From CAZNYG01 sp964577205 (GTDB lineage Bacteria > Elusimicrobiota > Endomicrobiia > Endomicrobiales > CAIRNS01): a stretch of 54,778 nucleotides of DNA. A model generated the notes under the pieces. The model saw only the letters and a list, made by a program, of their open reading frames with translations, had not been told where the DNA came from and did no database searches. The stretch spans positions 1 through 54,778 of the forward strand of contig CAZNYG010000004.1 in the NCBI GenBank assembly GCA_964577205.1. Direction: 5' to 3'. Within the stretch, counting starts at the first letter, position 1. The number at the start of each line of letters is the position of its first letter. A program made the position numbers and the translations under genes. Below, piece by piece: positions 26,280-33,805 of the stretch.

Positions 26280-26318
26280 ATTATACTAAAAGTATAATGA
26301 AAAATTGAAAAAATTCAA
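26280..26318 (-). promoter_or_regulatory. promoter of the kinase operon with overlapping dyad
   Basis: On the minus strand TTGAAT (26318-26313) and TATACT (26296-26291) are 16 bases apart. The -10 box lies inside a perfect dyad, ATTATACT-AAA-AGTATAAT (26280-26298), which also presents a TATAAT to the plus strand. The symmetry could be a repressor site or simply two opposed -10 boxes. Confidence 0.5.
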
Positions 26319-26401
26319 TACTTTTTCGCTCTTTTCGGCAGATGACAGTTTTGCATTTGCGGTTCTTCCGATAAAAACTCCCGGACAACGCGGGAGTTTT
26401 T
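26304..26401 (+). ncRNA. candidate small RNA
   Basis: A plus-strand TATAAT at 26293-26298 precedes about 100 bases without a convincing gene. These end in a terminator hairpin and T-run (26373-26401). A terminator here has no other upstream plus-strand gene to serve. The -35 region is weak, so this rests mainly on the orphan terminator. Confidence 0.3.
26373..26401 (+). terminator. 11-bp intrinsic terminator between divergent promoters
   Basis: AAAAACTCCCG pairs perfectly with CGGGAGTTTTT around a 7-base loop. It has A- and T-runs on both sides and so could stop transcription in either direction. It lies upstream of the lysA promoter and downstream of the kinase operon start. Confidence 0.8.
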
Positions 26402-26407
26402 GTCGGA

Positions 26408-26437
26408 TTGACAGAATTCGACTAAATATAGTATACA
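26408..26437 (+). promoter_or_regulatory. sigma-70-type promoter for the lysine operon
   Basis: A consensus TTGACA (26408-26413) and TATACA (26432-26437) are separated by 18 bases. It faces lysA, with an approximately 60-base leader. It is one of the two best promoters in the window. Confidence 0.7.
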
Positions 26438-26502
26438 ATTGTGAGCGGCTGCCTTACAGAGAACTGTACATGGCAGCCTATTTCTTATGATTTGAGGTCC
26501 CC

Positions 26503-27735
26503 ATGCTCAGTTATCGTCGTGACCAGCTCCTTATCGAGAAAGTTCCTCTTGAGACGTTAGCCCGCAAATACGGGACCCCGCTCTATGCGTATTCGAAAAC
26601 CCGCCTGATAGATAATTATCGTTCATTTGATAAAGCATTTTCACGGGTGCCTCATTGCGTCTGCTACGCGATAAAGGCCAATTCCAACGGAAGCATCCTT
26701 TCAACGCTCGCCGCTCAGGGCGCGGGCGCCGATATCACCTCCGGCGGGGAGCTGTTCAGGGCGCTCGAAGCCGGATTCCCCGCGGGAAAGATCGTCTATG
26801 CGGGTATCGGCAAAACCGCCGGCGAGATCGAGTACGCGCTCCTTGAGGACATCCGCATGTTCAATGTGGAATCCATCGAGGAACTCGAGTTGATAAGCAG
26901 GATCGCGGCGCGGATGAAGAAAAAAGCTGCCATCGCGTTCCGGGTCAACCCCAACGTGGATCCGCACACGCATAAGTATATTACCACGGGCAAAAGCGGC
27001 AGCAAGTTCGGTATACCGTACGGTGACGTTGTCGCCGCGTATGAATACGCCGTCAGGCTGCCCGGGATAGACGTCGCCGGGATACACTGTCACATAGGCT
27101 CCCAGATAACGGAGGCCGGCCCCTTCCGCCTCGCGGCTGAACGGGTCAACGGCCTCAGGGAAAAACTTGCCCGCAAAGGGATCGCGCTCCGATCCGTTAA
27201 TCTTGGCGGCGGCCTTGGCATCACTTACCATAAGGAAGCGGCGCCGCCCCCCGCGGAGCTGTCGCGCGCCGTACTGCCCGCGTTCAGGGGTTTCAAGGGA
27301 ACATTCCTTTTCGAACCGGGACGTTATATCGTGGGCAACGCCGGGATCCTTGTCGTGAAGGTCATCTACCGGAAACATTCCGGAGGCAGGAACTTCCTTA
27401 TCGTGAACGGCGGCATGAACGACCTTATACGTCCAACACTGTACGAAGCGTATCATTCCATCGCGCCCGTCCGCAAAACACGGGCGGAACGGATCAAGGC
27501 CGATGTGGTCGGCCCGATCTGCGAATCCGGGGATTTTCTCGGCAAGGACCGTATGCTGCCCAGGATCGACCAGGGTGAATGCCTCGCTGTCCAGTGCGCG
27601 GGCGCCTACGGGTTCGCGATGTCGTCCCAGTATAATTCGCGCCTGCGCGCCGCCGAAGTGATGGTGCAGGGCGGCAAGCATACGCTGATACGCAGAAGAG
27701 AGACATACCGGGACCTGATAGCGGCGGAAAAGTGA
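26503..27735 (+). CDS. lysA: diaminopimelate decarboxylase
   Basis: Makes lysine from meso-diaminopimelate with PLP. The 410 residues form an alanine-racemase-like barrel. The Schiff-base lysine is in YAIKAN (K58); HCHIGSQ (GIHCHIGSQI), the glycine-rich phosphate loop GGGLGI, EPGRYIV and the substrate-binding CESGDFLGKDR (C about 340) are all present. GAGGT precedes the ATG. First gene of the lysine cluster, so the last enzyme of the pathway is encoded first. Confidence 0.95.
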   Translation: MLSYRRDQLLIEKVPLETLARKYGTPLYAYSKTRLIDNYRSFDKAFSRVPHCVCYAIKANSNGSILSTLAAQGAGADITSGGELFRALEAGFPAGKIVYAGIGKTAGEIEYALLEDIRMFNVESIEELELISRIAARMKKKAAIAFRVNPNVDPHTHKYITTGKSGSKFGIPYGDVVAAYEYAVRLPGIDVAGIHCHIGSQITEAGPFRLAAERVNGLREKLARKGIALRSVNLGGGLGITYHKEAAPPPAELSRAVLPAFRGFKGTFLFEPGRYIVGNAGILVVKVIYRKHSGGRNFLIVNGGMNDLIRPTLYEAYHSIAPVRKTRAERIKADVVGPICESGDFLGKDRMLPRIDQGECLAVQCAGAYGFAMSSQYNSRLRAAEVMVQGGKHTLIRRRETYRDLIAAEK

Positions 27736-27809
27736 AAAATGTAGAATGAAAAGTGTAAATTGAACAAGGCAGGCGCAGGCTTCATCCTGCGCGAAAGGCT
27801 TCGCCCGTT
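27736..27809 (+). repeat. lysA-dapF gap with A-rich words and a 7-bp hairpin
   Basis: After the lysA stop come A-rich words (AAAAATGTAGAATG, AAAAGTGTAAATTGAAC) similar in style to other gaps. They are followed by a compact hairpin GCGCAGG/CCTGCGC with loop CTTCAT at about 27773-27792. There is no T-run, so it is not a terminator. Confidence 0.4.
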
Positions 27810-28637
27810 ATGAAAAGAATAATTCCTTTTATCAAGATGTCGGCGGCGGGTAATGATTTTGTCATGGTGGACAACCGCCGGAAGATCATGCCCCGGGAAC
27901 TGACGGACGTTGTCCGAAAATGGTGCCACCGGAAATACGGCGTCGGCGGGGACGGGCTCATCATGCTGGAGGACAGCGAAAAGGCCGATTTCCGCATGCG
28001 GTATTACAACGCCGACGGCTCGCATGCCTCGATGTGCGGCAACGGCGGGCGTTCCGTCGCGCGGTTCGCCTGCCTGCTGGGAGTGGTGCAGAAGAAGATG
28101 AATTTTGAGACGGACGCGGGCATGGTCCACGCGGAGATCGTCGGTGACGATGTGCGGCTCGGGTTGTACGAACCCAGAGACGCGCGCCTGGATTTTCCGA
28201 TAACCGTCGAGAAACGCGAGCTCAGCGTCTCCTTTATCAATACGGGCGTGCCGCACGTCGTGGTCTTTGTGAACGACGTCGAAAAAGCCGATGTCGAAGC
28301 GATGGGCCGCGCGATCCGTTACCACCGCGCCTTTGCTCCCGCGGGCGCCAACGTGAACTTTGTCCAGAAAAAAGACGGGCGCGCTCTGCTGGTGCGCACG
28401 TACGAGCGCGGCGTCGAAGGGGAAACGCTTGCCTGCGGCACCGGCGTTACAGCGAGCGCCATTATCGCGGGGATGCGCGGGATGGTCAAGTCGCCGGTCA
28501 AATGCGTCACGCGCGGCGGCGACACCCTTACGGTATCTTACAGCCTGAATGAAAGCGGCGACCTTGTCTCCCCGGTATCGAAAGTCTTTCTCGAAGGCCC
28601 CGCAGAAGTTACATTCACCGGCGAAATTGAATTGTAG
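27810..28637 (+). CDS. dapF: diaminopimelate epimerase
   Basis: Converts LL- to meso-diaminopimelate without a cofactor. 275 residues, standard length. The two catalytic cysteines are C76 in MCGNGGRS and C209 in ACGTGVTAS; the N-terminal KMSAAGNDF motif is also present. LL-DAP from DapL is its substrate here. It precedes dapA with a 157-base structured gap. Confidence 0.95.
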   Translation: MKRIIPFIKMSAAGNDFVMVDNRRKIMPRELTDVVRKWCHRKYGVGGDGLIMLEDSEKADFRMRYYNADGSHASMCGNGGRSVARFACLLGVVQKKMNFETDAGMVHAEIVGDDVRLGLYEPRDARLDFPITVEKRELSVSFINTGVPHVVVFVNDVEKADVEAMGRAIRYHRAFAPAGANVNFVQKKDGRALLVRTYERGVEGETLACGTGVTASAIIAGMRGMVKSPVKCVTRGGDTLTVSYSLNESGDLVSPVSKVFLEGPAEVTFTGEIEL

Positions 28638-28657
28638 TGATTGACGGTCATTGTAGC

Positions 28658-28784
28658 ATGCCCATTCACGGGCGTTGTGTCTTTTTTTGTTAATTTTTCA
28701 AAGAAAGGGTTTAAGGGGGAACTGGTTTCCCCTGCACTAACCCGCAGGTTATAAATTGCTCTTGATCCGCTTTATGCGGGTTAG
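28658..28784 (+). promoter_or_regulatory. structured leader ahead of dapA
   Basis: Three hairpins precede dapA: GCCC/GGGC (28660-28673) followed by a T-run at 28682-28688; AGGGG(G)AA/TTCCCCT (28714-28733); and a perfect 10-bp stem CTAACCCGCA/TGCGGGTTAG (28737-28746 with 28775-28784). The 3' arm of the last abuts the ribosome site GAGGAGG at 28784-28790. The position suggests control of dapA translation or of read-through from dapF. The conserved lysine-riboswitch core is not visible. Confidence 0.45.
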
Positions 28785-28794
28785 AGGAGGAAAT

Positions 28795-29673
28795 ATGTTA
28801 TTTTCAGGTTCATATGTTGCCCTTGTCACTCCCTTTAAGAACGGTGCGGTGGACAGGGACAAACTGAAGGACCTCATAGAGTTCCAGATCTCCGGCGGAA
28901 CGTCCGGGATCGTACCGTGCGGGACGACCGGCGAGTCGGCCACACTCTCGCATGAAGAACACCAGGAAGTGATCGATCTTACGGTGCGCGCCGTGCGCGG
29001 GCGGGTCAAGGTCGTGGCCGGCACGGGTTCCAACTCCACCGACGAAGCGATCATGCTCACGCAGTTCGCCGAAAAGGCCGGATGCGACGGGGCTCTGCTG
29101 GTGTCGCCGTACTATAACAAGCCGTCGCAGAAAGGGCTTCACCTCCACTTCAAAGCGGTGGCCGATTCGGTGAAGATACCGATCGTTCTCTATAACATCC
29201 AGAGCCGTACCGGAGTGAACATAGAAACGTCAACGCTGGCCAGGATAGCGAAGGGCTCGAAAAACGTCGTCGCGGTCAAGGAAGCTTCGGGCTCGCTGGA
29301 TCAGATGTCCCAGGTACACCGCGCCTGCCCGGACATCGACCTTATTTCCGGCGACGACGCGCTGACGCTCCCGGTCCTTGCCATCGGAGGGACGGGCGTC
29401 ATATCGGTCGTCGCGAACATCGCGCCGAAAGACGTCGCGGACATGGTGGCCGCCTTCTTCGCGGGAGACATCGGGAAAGCACGGGAACTGCATTACCGTC
29501 TTTTGCCGCTCGTCAAAGCGATGTTCATCGAGACGAACCCCATCCCGGTAAAGACCGCCGCGGGCATGCTCGGCATGTGTTCCGGCGAGATGCGCCTTCC
29601 CCTGTGCGAAATGGAAGACAACAACAGGAAGGCTCTCGAAAAGGCGCTCAGGGATTACGGCCTTTTGAAATAA
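28795..29673 (+). CDS. dapA: 4-hydroxy-tetrahydrodipicolinate synthase
   Basis: Condenses pyruvate and aspartate semialdehyde, the committed step of lysine and peptidoglycan DAP synthesis. 292 residues. The Schiff-base lysine is K162 in VAVKEASG, the catalytic tyrosine is Y133 in LYNIQSRTG, and GTTGES holds the threonine pair. ATG 28795 has an excellent GAGGAGG ribosome site; upstream in-frame codons fall in the leader hairpin and are rejected. Confidence 0.96.
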   Translation: MLFSGSYVALVTPFKNGAVDRDKLKDLIEFQISGGTSGIVPCGTTGESATLSHEEHQEVIDLTVRAVRGRVKVVAGTGSNSTDEAIMLTQFAEKAGCDGALLVSPYYNKPSQKGLHLHFKAVADSVKIPIVLYNIQSRTGVNIETSTLARIAKGSKNVVAVKEASGSLDQMSQVHRACPDIDLISGDDALTLPVLAIGGTGVISVVANIAPKDVADMVAAFFAGDIGKARELHYRLLPLVKAMFIETNPIPVKTAAGMLGMCSGEMRLPLCEMEDNNRKALEKALRDYGLLK

Positions 29674-29674
29674 T

Positions 29675-29800
29675 AAAGGCGTTCATGGGTTCATGAGTTG
29701 ATGAGTTCATGAGTTAACTTTTACGACAGATACCAGAATTTGCACATACGTCCGGTGTTGTCTTTTCTTCTCAAGTTGTTCACTCATGAACGTTGTTATG
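29675..29800 (+). repeat. 8-base periodic inverted-repeat element, dapA-dapB
   Basis: Right after the dapA stop, five consecutive 8-base units follow the pattern GTT-N-A-NNN (29681-29720), beginning GTTCATGG, GTTCATGA. A second arm near 29770-29807 (TGTTCACT, CATGAACG, TTGTTATG) is partly complementary, matching about two thirds over 24 bases. The element starts AAAGGCGTTCA and spans almost the entire gap. Confidence 0.7.
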
Positions 29801-29818
29801 TCATAACAGGGGTGCATT

Positions 29819-30586
29819 ATGGCTACAAAGATCATTATTTGCGGGGCGGCGGGCAGGATGGGCGGGAGACTGATCGCTCTCGCCGGACAGGACCGGAGAT
29901 TCTCCCTGGCCGGCGCCGTTGACATAAAAGCTCAGGCCATGGGGCAGGTGTCCATTGTCGACGACCTCACCGTGGTCATCGCTTCGGGTGACGTGGTCAT
30001 CGATTTTACCAATGCGCAGGCGACGATGGAGCATCTTGCCGTGTGCCGGAAAGCAGGAAAGGCCCTGGTCGTCGGCAGCACCGGGATCACCGATCAGCAT
30101 CTCGCGGCGCTCAGGGAAGCGGCCCGCGACATTCCGATCATCTTTTCGCCGAACATGTCCATGGGGGTCAACCTTCTTTTCTCCCTTGTGCGGGAAGTCG
30201 CCCGCGCGATCCCTGGATTTGACGTAGAGATCGTAGAGCTGCATCACAACCAGAAGAAGGACGCTCCGTCGGGAACGGCCGTGAAGCTTGCCGAGAACAT
30301 CGCCGGGGCGCTGGGCCGCGATCTCGGAAAGGCCGGGATCTACGGGCGCGAAGGCATCGTCGGCCCCCGCACTAAAGAAGAGATCGGCGTCATGGCGGTG
30401 CGCGGCGGAGATATCGTCGGCGACCATACCGTTTATTTCATCGGCACGGGCGAACGGATCGAATTGACGCACCGGGCGCATTCACGCGACGTGTTCGCGG
30501 CCGGAGCGCTGAGCGCGGCCCACTGGGCCGCCGGGAAAAAGCCTGGACTCTACGACATGCAGGACGTTCTCGGCCTTAAGAAATAA
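29819..30586 (+). CDS. dapB: 4-hydroxy-tetrahydrodipicolinate reductase
   Basis: NAD(P)H-dependent reductase giving tetrahydrodipicolinate, the substrate of DapL. 255 residues. The N-terminal dinucleotide fold has CGAAGRMGG, and the catalytic/substrate motif ELHHNQKKDAPSGTA is intact. AGGGGTG precedes the ATG. Flanked on both sides by 8-base periodic elements. Confidence 0.95.
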   Translation: MATKIIICGAAGRMGGRLIALAGQDRRFSLAGAVDIKAQAMGQVSIVDDLTVVIASGDVVIDFTNAQATMEHLAVCRKAGKALVVGSTGITDQHLAALREAARDIPIIFSPNMSMGVNLLFSLVREVARAIPGFDVEIVELHHNQKKDAPSGTAVKLAENIAGALGRDLGKAGIYGREGIVGPRTKEEIGVMAVRGGDIVGDHTVYFIGTGERIELTHRAHSRDVFAAGALSAAHWAAGKKPGLYDMQDVLGLKK

Positions 30587-30697
30587 CGGCGTTCACTTGT
30601 TAAATAGTTGATTTGTTCATTGGTTAACGAAAATAACACCGAGTTTTCCCGCTGCAGTGAACAAGTGAACAAATGAACCAGTGAACTAATGAACGCC
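30587..30697 (+). repeat. 8-base periodic inverted-repeat element, dapB-FAH gene (best example)
   Basis: The left arm 30588-30628 is five 8-base units of the form GTT-N-A-NNN (GTTCACTT, GTTAAATA and so on). The right arm 30657-30697 is five units of the form (G/A)TGAAC-NN. The arms pair at 32 of 41 positions. The loop is 28 bases. It begins 1 base after the dapB stop and ends 11 bases before the next start codon. Confidence 0.85.
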
Positions 30698-30708
30698 TTC
30701 AAGGTTTT

Positions 30709-31476
30709 ATGATCTATCTTCGTTTTCATTCGGAAGGGAAAGACCGGTGGGGAGTGTCTGGGGACGGGAAAAGCATCGAGGAGATCACGCCCGATTACTT
30801 CCATCCTTTCACAAGGACCGGCGCGCGGTTCCCTGTGGGTTCCGTTCAGTTGATCGCTCCCTGTATCCCTTCAAAAATAATCGCACTCGGGCTTAATTAC
30901 AGGGGCCACGCGGCCGAGTTCCTGATGGAGGCCCCGAAGGAACCGCTGGTTTTTCTCAAAGCGGTATCTTCCCTTCTCGGCCCCGGCGGAACGATAACGA
31001 TTCCGCGTGACTCCATGCGGGTGGATTATGAAGGTGAGCTGGCTGTCGTTATCGGACGGCGCGCGAAATGCGTCGAAGAGGATGAGGCCCTGGATCATAT
31101 CCTCGGTTACTCCTGTTTGAACGATGTCACGGCGCGCGATATCCAGGGACAAGAGAGCCAGTGGGCGCGTTCAAAATCCTATGACACTTTCTGCCCGGCA
31201 GGCCCCTGGATAGTAGACTCCGTCGAAACGGAGCATCTTTCTCTGGAAACGCTGCGCAACGGGGAAGTTGCCCAGCGGGGTAACACCGCGGACATGATCT
31301 TCCCGGTCAAAAGGATCGTTTCTTTCGTTTCCCGGATAATGACGCTTGAACCGGGCGATATCATCGCCACGGGCACGCCTCCCGGAGTAGGGCAGATCAA
31401 GCCCGGCGACCGCGTGGAAGTGCGCATCGAGAACATCGGCACGCTTGCCAATCCGGTTGCCGCTGAAAATCCATGA
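30709..31476 (+). CDS. fumarylacetoacetate hydrolase (FAH) superfamily enzyme
   Basis: 255 residues. The FAH fold is indicated by IALGLNYRGHAAEF, the metal-binding acidic residues in DYEGELAVVIG and NDVTARDIQ, and the C-terminal TGTPPGVGQIKPGD. Members include 2-oxohepta-dienedioate isomerases, acylpyruvases and oxaloacetate decarboxylases; the sequence does not settle which. Its place inside a lysine cluster that consumes pyruvate and oxaloacetate-derived aspartate makes oxaloacetate or acylpyruvate metabolism plausible, but this is inference. Overlaps the next gene as ATGA. Confidence 0.85.
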   Translation: MIYLRFHSEGKDRWGVSGDGKSIEEITPDYFHPFTRTGARFPVGSVQLIAPCIPSKIIALGLNYRGHAAEFLMEAPKEPLVFLKAVSSLLGPGGTITIPRDSMRVDYEGELAVVIGRRAKCVEEDEALDHILGYSCLNDVTARDIQGQESQWARSKSYDTFCPAGPWIVDSVETEHLSLETLRNGEVAQRGNTADMIFPVKRIVSFVSRIMTLEPGDIIATGTPPGVGQIKPGDRVEVRIENIGTLANPVAAENP

Positions 31477-31877
31477 AGAGGCTCTGGCAGGAGATCATCG
31501 CTTTTTTTGACGACCTGGAAGACCACGCAAATCCGGGATACGACCCGGTTCACGTCGCGGCCATGCTTGTCGCCGTCATTTTCGGGATCGCCCTGCTGTT
31601 CTGGCTGTTATGGGCGCTGCTGGTTTTCGGCGGAGGCATCCAGGCGAAGATCATCCCGTTCCTGCTGGTCGTTTTCACCGCCCGGACGACGCGGGATTTC
31701 GGTTATGTCGGTTATCCCTACGAGATGGGCGTTTTCGAAGGATGGGTAACGAACGTTGTCGCGCTGGCGCTTGTCATGGCAGTGATAACCGCGATCTGGT
31801 ACGTTTTTGAAATAAAGGACGACGCTGGACAAAAAACAACAGCGACGCAGGACGCTGGACACAGGATGCAGGATTAA
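31473..31877 (+). CDS. small membrane protein with a repeat-derived tail
   Basis: 134 residues with three likely membrane segments (about 27-53, 55-70, 90-111) and acidic/aromatic N-terminus. No family recognised. It is coupled to the FAH gene by a 4-base overlap. The last 20 or so residues (DDAGQKTTATQDAGHRMQD) are encoded by the left arm of an intergenic-type inverted repeat (31838-31926) made of 7-base words, so the tail is probably not functional protein sequence but read-through into the element. Confidence 0.65.
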   Translation: MKRLWQEIIAFFDDLEDHANPGYDPVHVAAMLVAVIFGIALLFWLLWALLVFGGGIQAKIIPFLLVVFTARTTRDFGYVGYPYEMGVFEGWVTNVVALALVMAVITAIWYVFEIKDDAGQKTTATQDAGHRMQD

Positions 31878-31926
31878 AGGCAACAACGGTGACTTTATCC
31901 GGGATCCAGCGTCCTGCGTCGCTGTT
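31838..31926 (+). repeat. perfect 22-bp inverted repeat overlapping a gene end
   Basis: The left arm 31838-31859 and right arm 31905-31926 are exact reverse complements, separated by 45 bases that include the stop codon of the membrane-protein gene. The left side is a 7-base array (GACGCAG, GACGCTG, GACACAG, GATGCAG). The stop is followed by AGGCAAC, as at other elements. Confidence 0.9.
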
Positions 31927-31964
31927 CAGCCATTGATCCCGCGCCTGTTTGATAAGGAGTTGTC

Positions 31965-33128
31965 ATGAAGATCACGTACAATGAAAAACTGGGCAAGCTC
32001 CCGCCCTACCTTTTTGTCGAGATAGACCGTAAAAAACAGGCGGCCATCGCGCGCGGCGTCGACATCATTTCTCTGGGAGTGGGCGATCCGGATCAGCCGA
32101 CGCCGGAACATATAATTGCGGCGGGGCGGAAGGCCCTTGCGAAGGCGGAGAACCATCAATATCCGTTCGGCGCGGGTATGAAGAGTTTCCGCGAAGCGGT
32201 AGCCGCGTGGTACAAGGCCAGGTTCAACGTGACGCTGAACCCTGCTAATGAGATCTGTTCCCTGCTGGGCTCAAAAGAAGGCATCGGGCACTTCCATCTG
32301 GCGTTCATCAACCCGGGCGATGTCGTGCTCATACCTGAACCGGGATACCCGGTGTATAATACAGGCACTATCTTTACCGACGGCGTCCCGTATTTCATGC
32401 CGTTGACGGAAGAGAACGGTTTTCTGCCCGACCTGGATGCCATTCCGGCCGGCGTCCTGAAGAAGGCGAAGGTGATATTCGTCAATTATCCCAACAATCC
32501 CACGGCGGCCACGGCGGACAGGACGTTTTATGAAAAAATCATCGCGTTCGCGAAAAAGCATAATATTATCGTCGTCCACGATGCCGCCTATTCCGAGATC
32601 TACTACGAAAAGCAGCCGATGAGTTTCCTCGAAGTCCCGGGAGCCAGAGAAGTGGGGGTGGAGTTCCATTCCCTGTCCAAGACCTACAACATGACGGGCT
32701 GGCGTATCGGCTGGGTGTGCGGCAACGCGGAGATCGTCAAAGGCGTCGCGATGGTCAAGGAAAACTATGATTCCGGCGTGTTCCAGGCGATCCAGGAAGC
32801 CGGTATCACCGCGCTGACGGGGCCGCAGGACTGCGTAGAGGATATGCGCAAACTGTACCGCGAACGCCGCGACGCCCTGGTGGACGGCCTTAACGCGCTC
32901 GGATGGAAGGTCCGCAAGCCGCAGGCGACATTTTATGTGTGGGCGAGTGTCCCGAAGGGATATACCTCGGCGGCCACGGTCTCAAAGCTTCTCGATGAAG
33001 CCGGCATCGTCTGCACCCCCGGCAACGGCCTTGGCGCGTCAGGCGAAGGCTATGTGCGTTTCGCCCTTACCGTCGGAGTTCCCCGCATAAAGGAAGCTCT
33101 CGGCAGGATGGGAAAGCTGAAATGGTAA
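31965..33128 (+). CDS. dapL: LL-diaminopimelate aminotransferase
   Basis: Converts tetrahydrodipicolinate directly to LL-diaminopimelate with glutamate, bypassing DapD/C/E. 387 residues, fold-type I. N-terminal LGKLPPYLFVEIDRKK and SLGVGDPDQPTP are typical of the short DapL variant; PLP lysine K239 lies in HSLSKTYNMTGWRIG, and FVNYPNNPTAA and HDAAYSEIYY are intact. With dapA, dapB, dapF and lysA it makes a complete branch from aspartate semialdehyde to lysine in one cluster. Related class I aminotransferases are the main alternative; context and the MTGWR motif favour DapL. Confidence 0.9.
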   Translation: MKITYNEKLGKLPPYLFVEIDRKKQAAIARGVDIISLGVGDPDQPTPEHIIAAGRKALAKAENHQYPFGAGMKSFREAVAAWYKARFNVTLNPANEICSLLGSKEGIGHFHLAFINPGDVVLIPEPGYPVYNTGTIFTDGVPYFMPLTEENGFLPDLDAIPAGVLKKAKVIFVNYPNNPTAATADRTFYEKIIAFAKKHNIIVVHDAAYSEIYYEKQPMSFLEVPGAREVGVEFHSLSKTYNMTGWRIGWVCGNAEIVKGVAMVKENYDSGVFQAIQEAGITALTGPQDCVEDMRKLYRERRDALVDGLNALGWKVRKPQATFYVWASVPKGYTSAATVSKLLDEAGIVCTPGNGLGASGEGYVRFALTVGVPRIKEALGRMGKLKW

Positions 33129-33130
33129 AT

Positions 33131-33178
33131 AGCAATACAGTTCATAGCTCATAAGCTGTGAGCTAAGAGCTGTCCTTA
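33131..33178 (+). repeat. 7-base word array after dapL
   Basis: Units AGTTCAT, AGCTCAT, AGCTGTG, AGCTAAG and AGCTGTC follow one another with one extra base (33139-33174). No obvious opposite arm is close by; it may have been lost with the disturbed region to the right. Confidence 0.6.
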
Positions 33179-33179
33179 C

Positions 33180-33805
33180 AGATTTGACCCCGCTTGCGCA
33201 TTTGGTACAATTACAGAGACGCGATGTTATAGCGACACCCTCCACTCTTCGTAATGAACTCCCCCAACACTGCTGTAAAGCAGCCACAAAACGGCCGGCC
33301 GGTATTTTTTCATGCCATACCGGCCCGCGGTGTGTCCAATCTGAAGACAGCCGATCCCACCATCCTGTTCGCGGATCTTACGCCAGGGCCGAACACGNNN
33401 NNNNNNNGAATGGCCAGGTCCGGCCGCTGACGCGGGCCGAACACGGTAAAGAACTCGCGGCAGCCCGGATAACGAGATCGCCTGGGCGTGATATCCGGGC
33501 GGGACGGCGCTTTTAAAGGCCGACAGCAATGCCGTGAACAACGGCGCCTCGGTAAGTATTGTCAAAAACCCGGGGAAGTGGTAAAATAAACGGGAATGGT
33601 CATTAACTGGTCTCACGCAGGATTTCCAGTACTGAGACACATCAAACCACATGGACAGAGAATCCCAGTCCTTTAGAAGCGGGCGGGTATATGTCCATCG
33701 CAAATCGCAAAGTTCAAATTGAACTACCGCCTCTGACATTTTAGAACGCTCGATAGCAGCAAGGTATCGCGCGTAACACAAGTTTTTTACCGAAAGGATC
33801 GTTAC
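33180..33805. other. gene-free region with assembly gap
   Basis: No frame in this 626-base stretch has a recognisable product. At 33180-33191 the GATTTGACCCCG string resembles, from memory, sequence found near IS200-like Y1 transposase remnants, but no transposase motif is present. Near 33697-33725 words like TCGCAAAT and CGCAAAGT repeat the vocabulary of the 8951 element. The right end holds AAAGGA, the ribosome site of the next gene. The lack of coding and the gap suggest a degraded or mis-joined insertion. Confidence 0.5.
33398..33407. other. assembly gap (10 N)
   Basis: Ten Ns of conventional length. The 12 bases GGGCCGAACACG occur both immediately left of the gap (33386-33397) and 26 bases right of it (33434-33445), so the join may hide or duplicate a repeat. 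True gap size is unknown. Confidence 0.95.

Noticed and set aside
26305..26490. 61-codon plus-strand frame before lysA
   Set aside because: It reads through a terminator hairpin and the lysA promoter, has no ribosome site and no protein-like pattern.
28638..28794. Lysine riboswitch ahead of dapA
   Set aside because: The leader is shorter than usual and I cannot find the conserved core sequences; only generic hairpins are visible.
33180..33191. IS200-like transposase remnant
   Set aside because: Only a short GATTTGACCCCG string resembles such contexts; no Y1 motifs (HUH or tyrosine helix) are encoded in any frame.
33227..33781. 184-codon minus-strand frame spanning the N run
   Set aside because: Depends on the arbitrary length of the gap; no transposase or other motif on either side.
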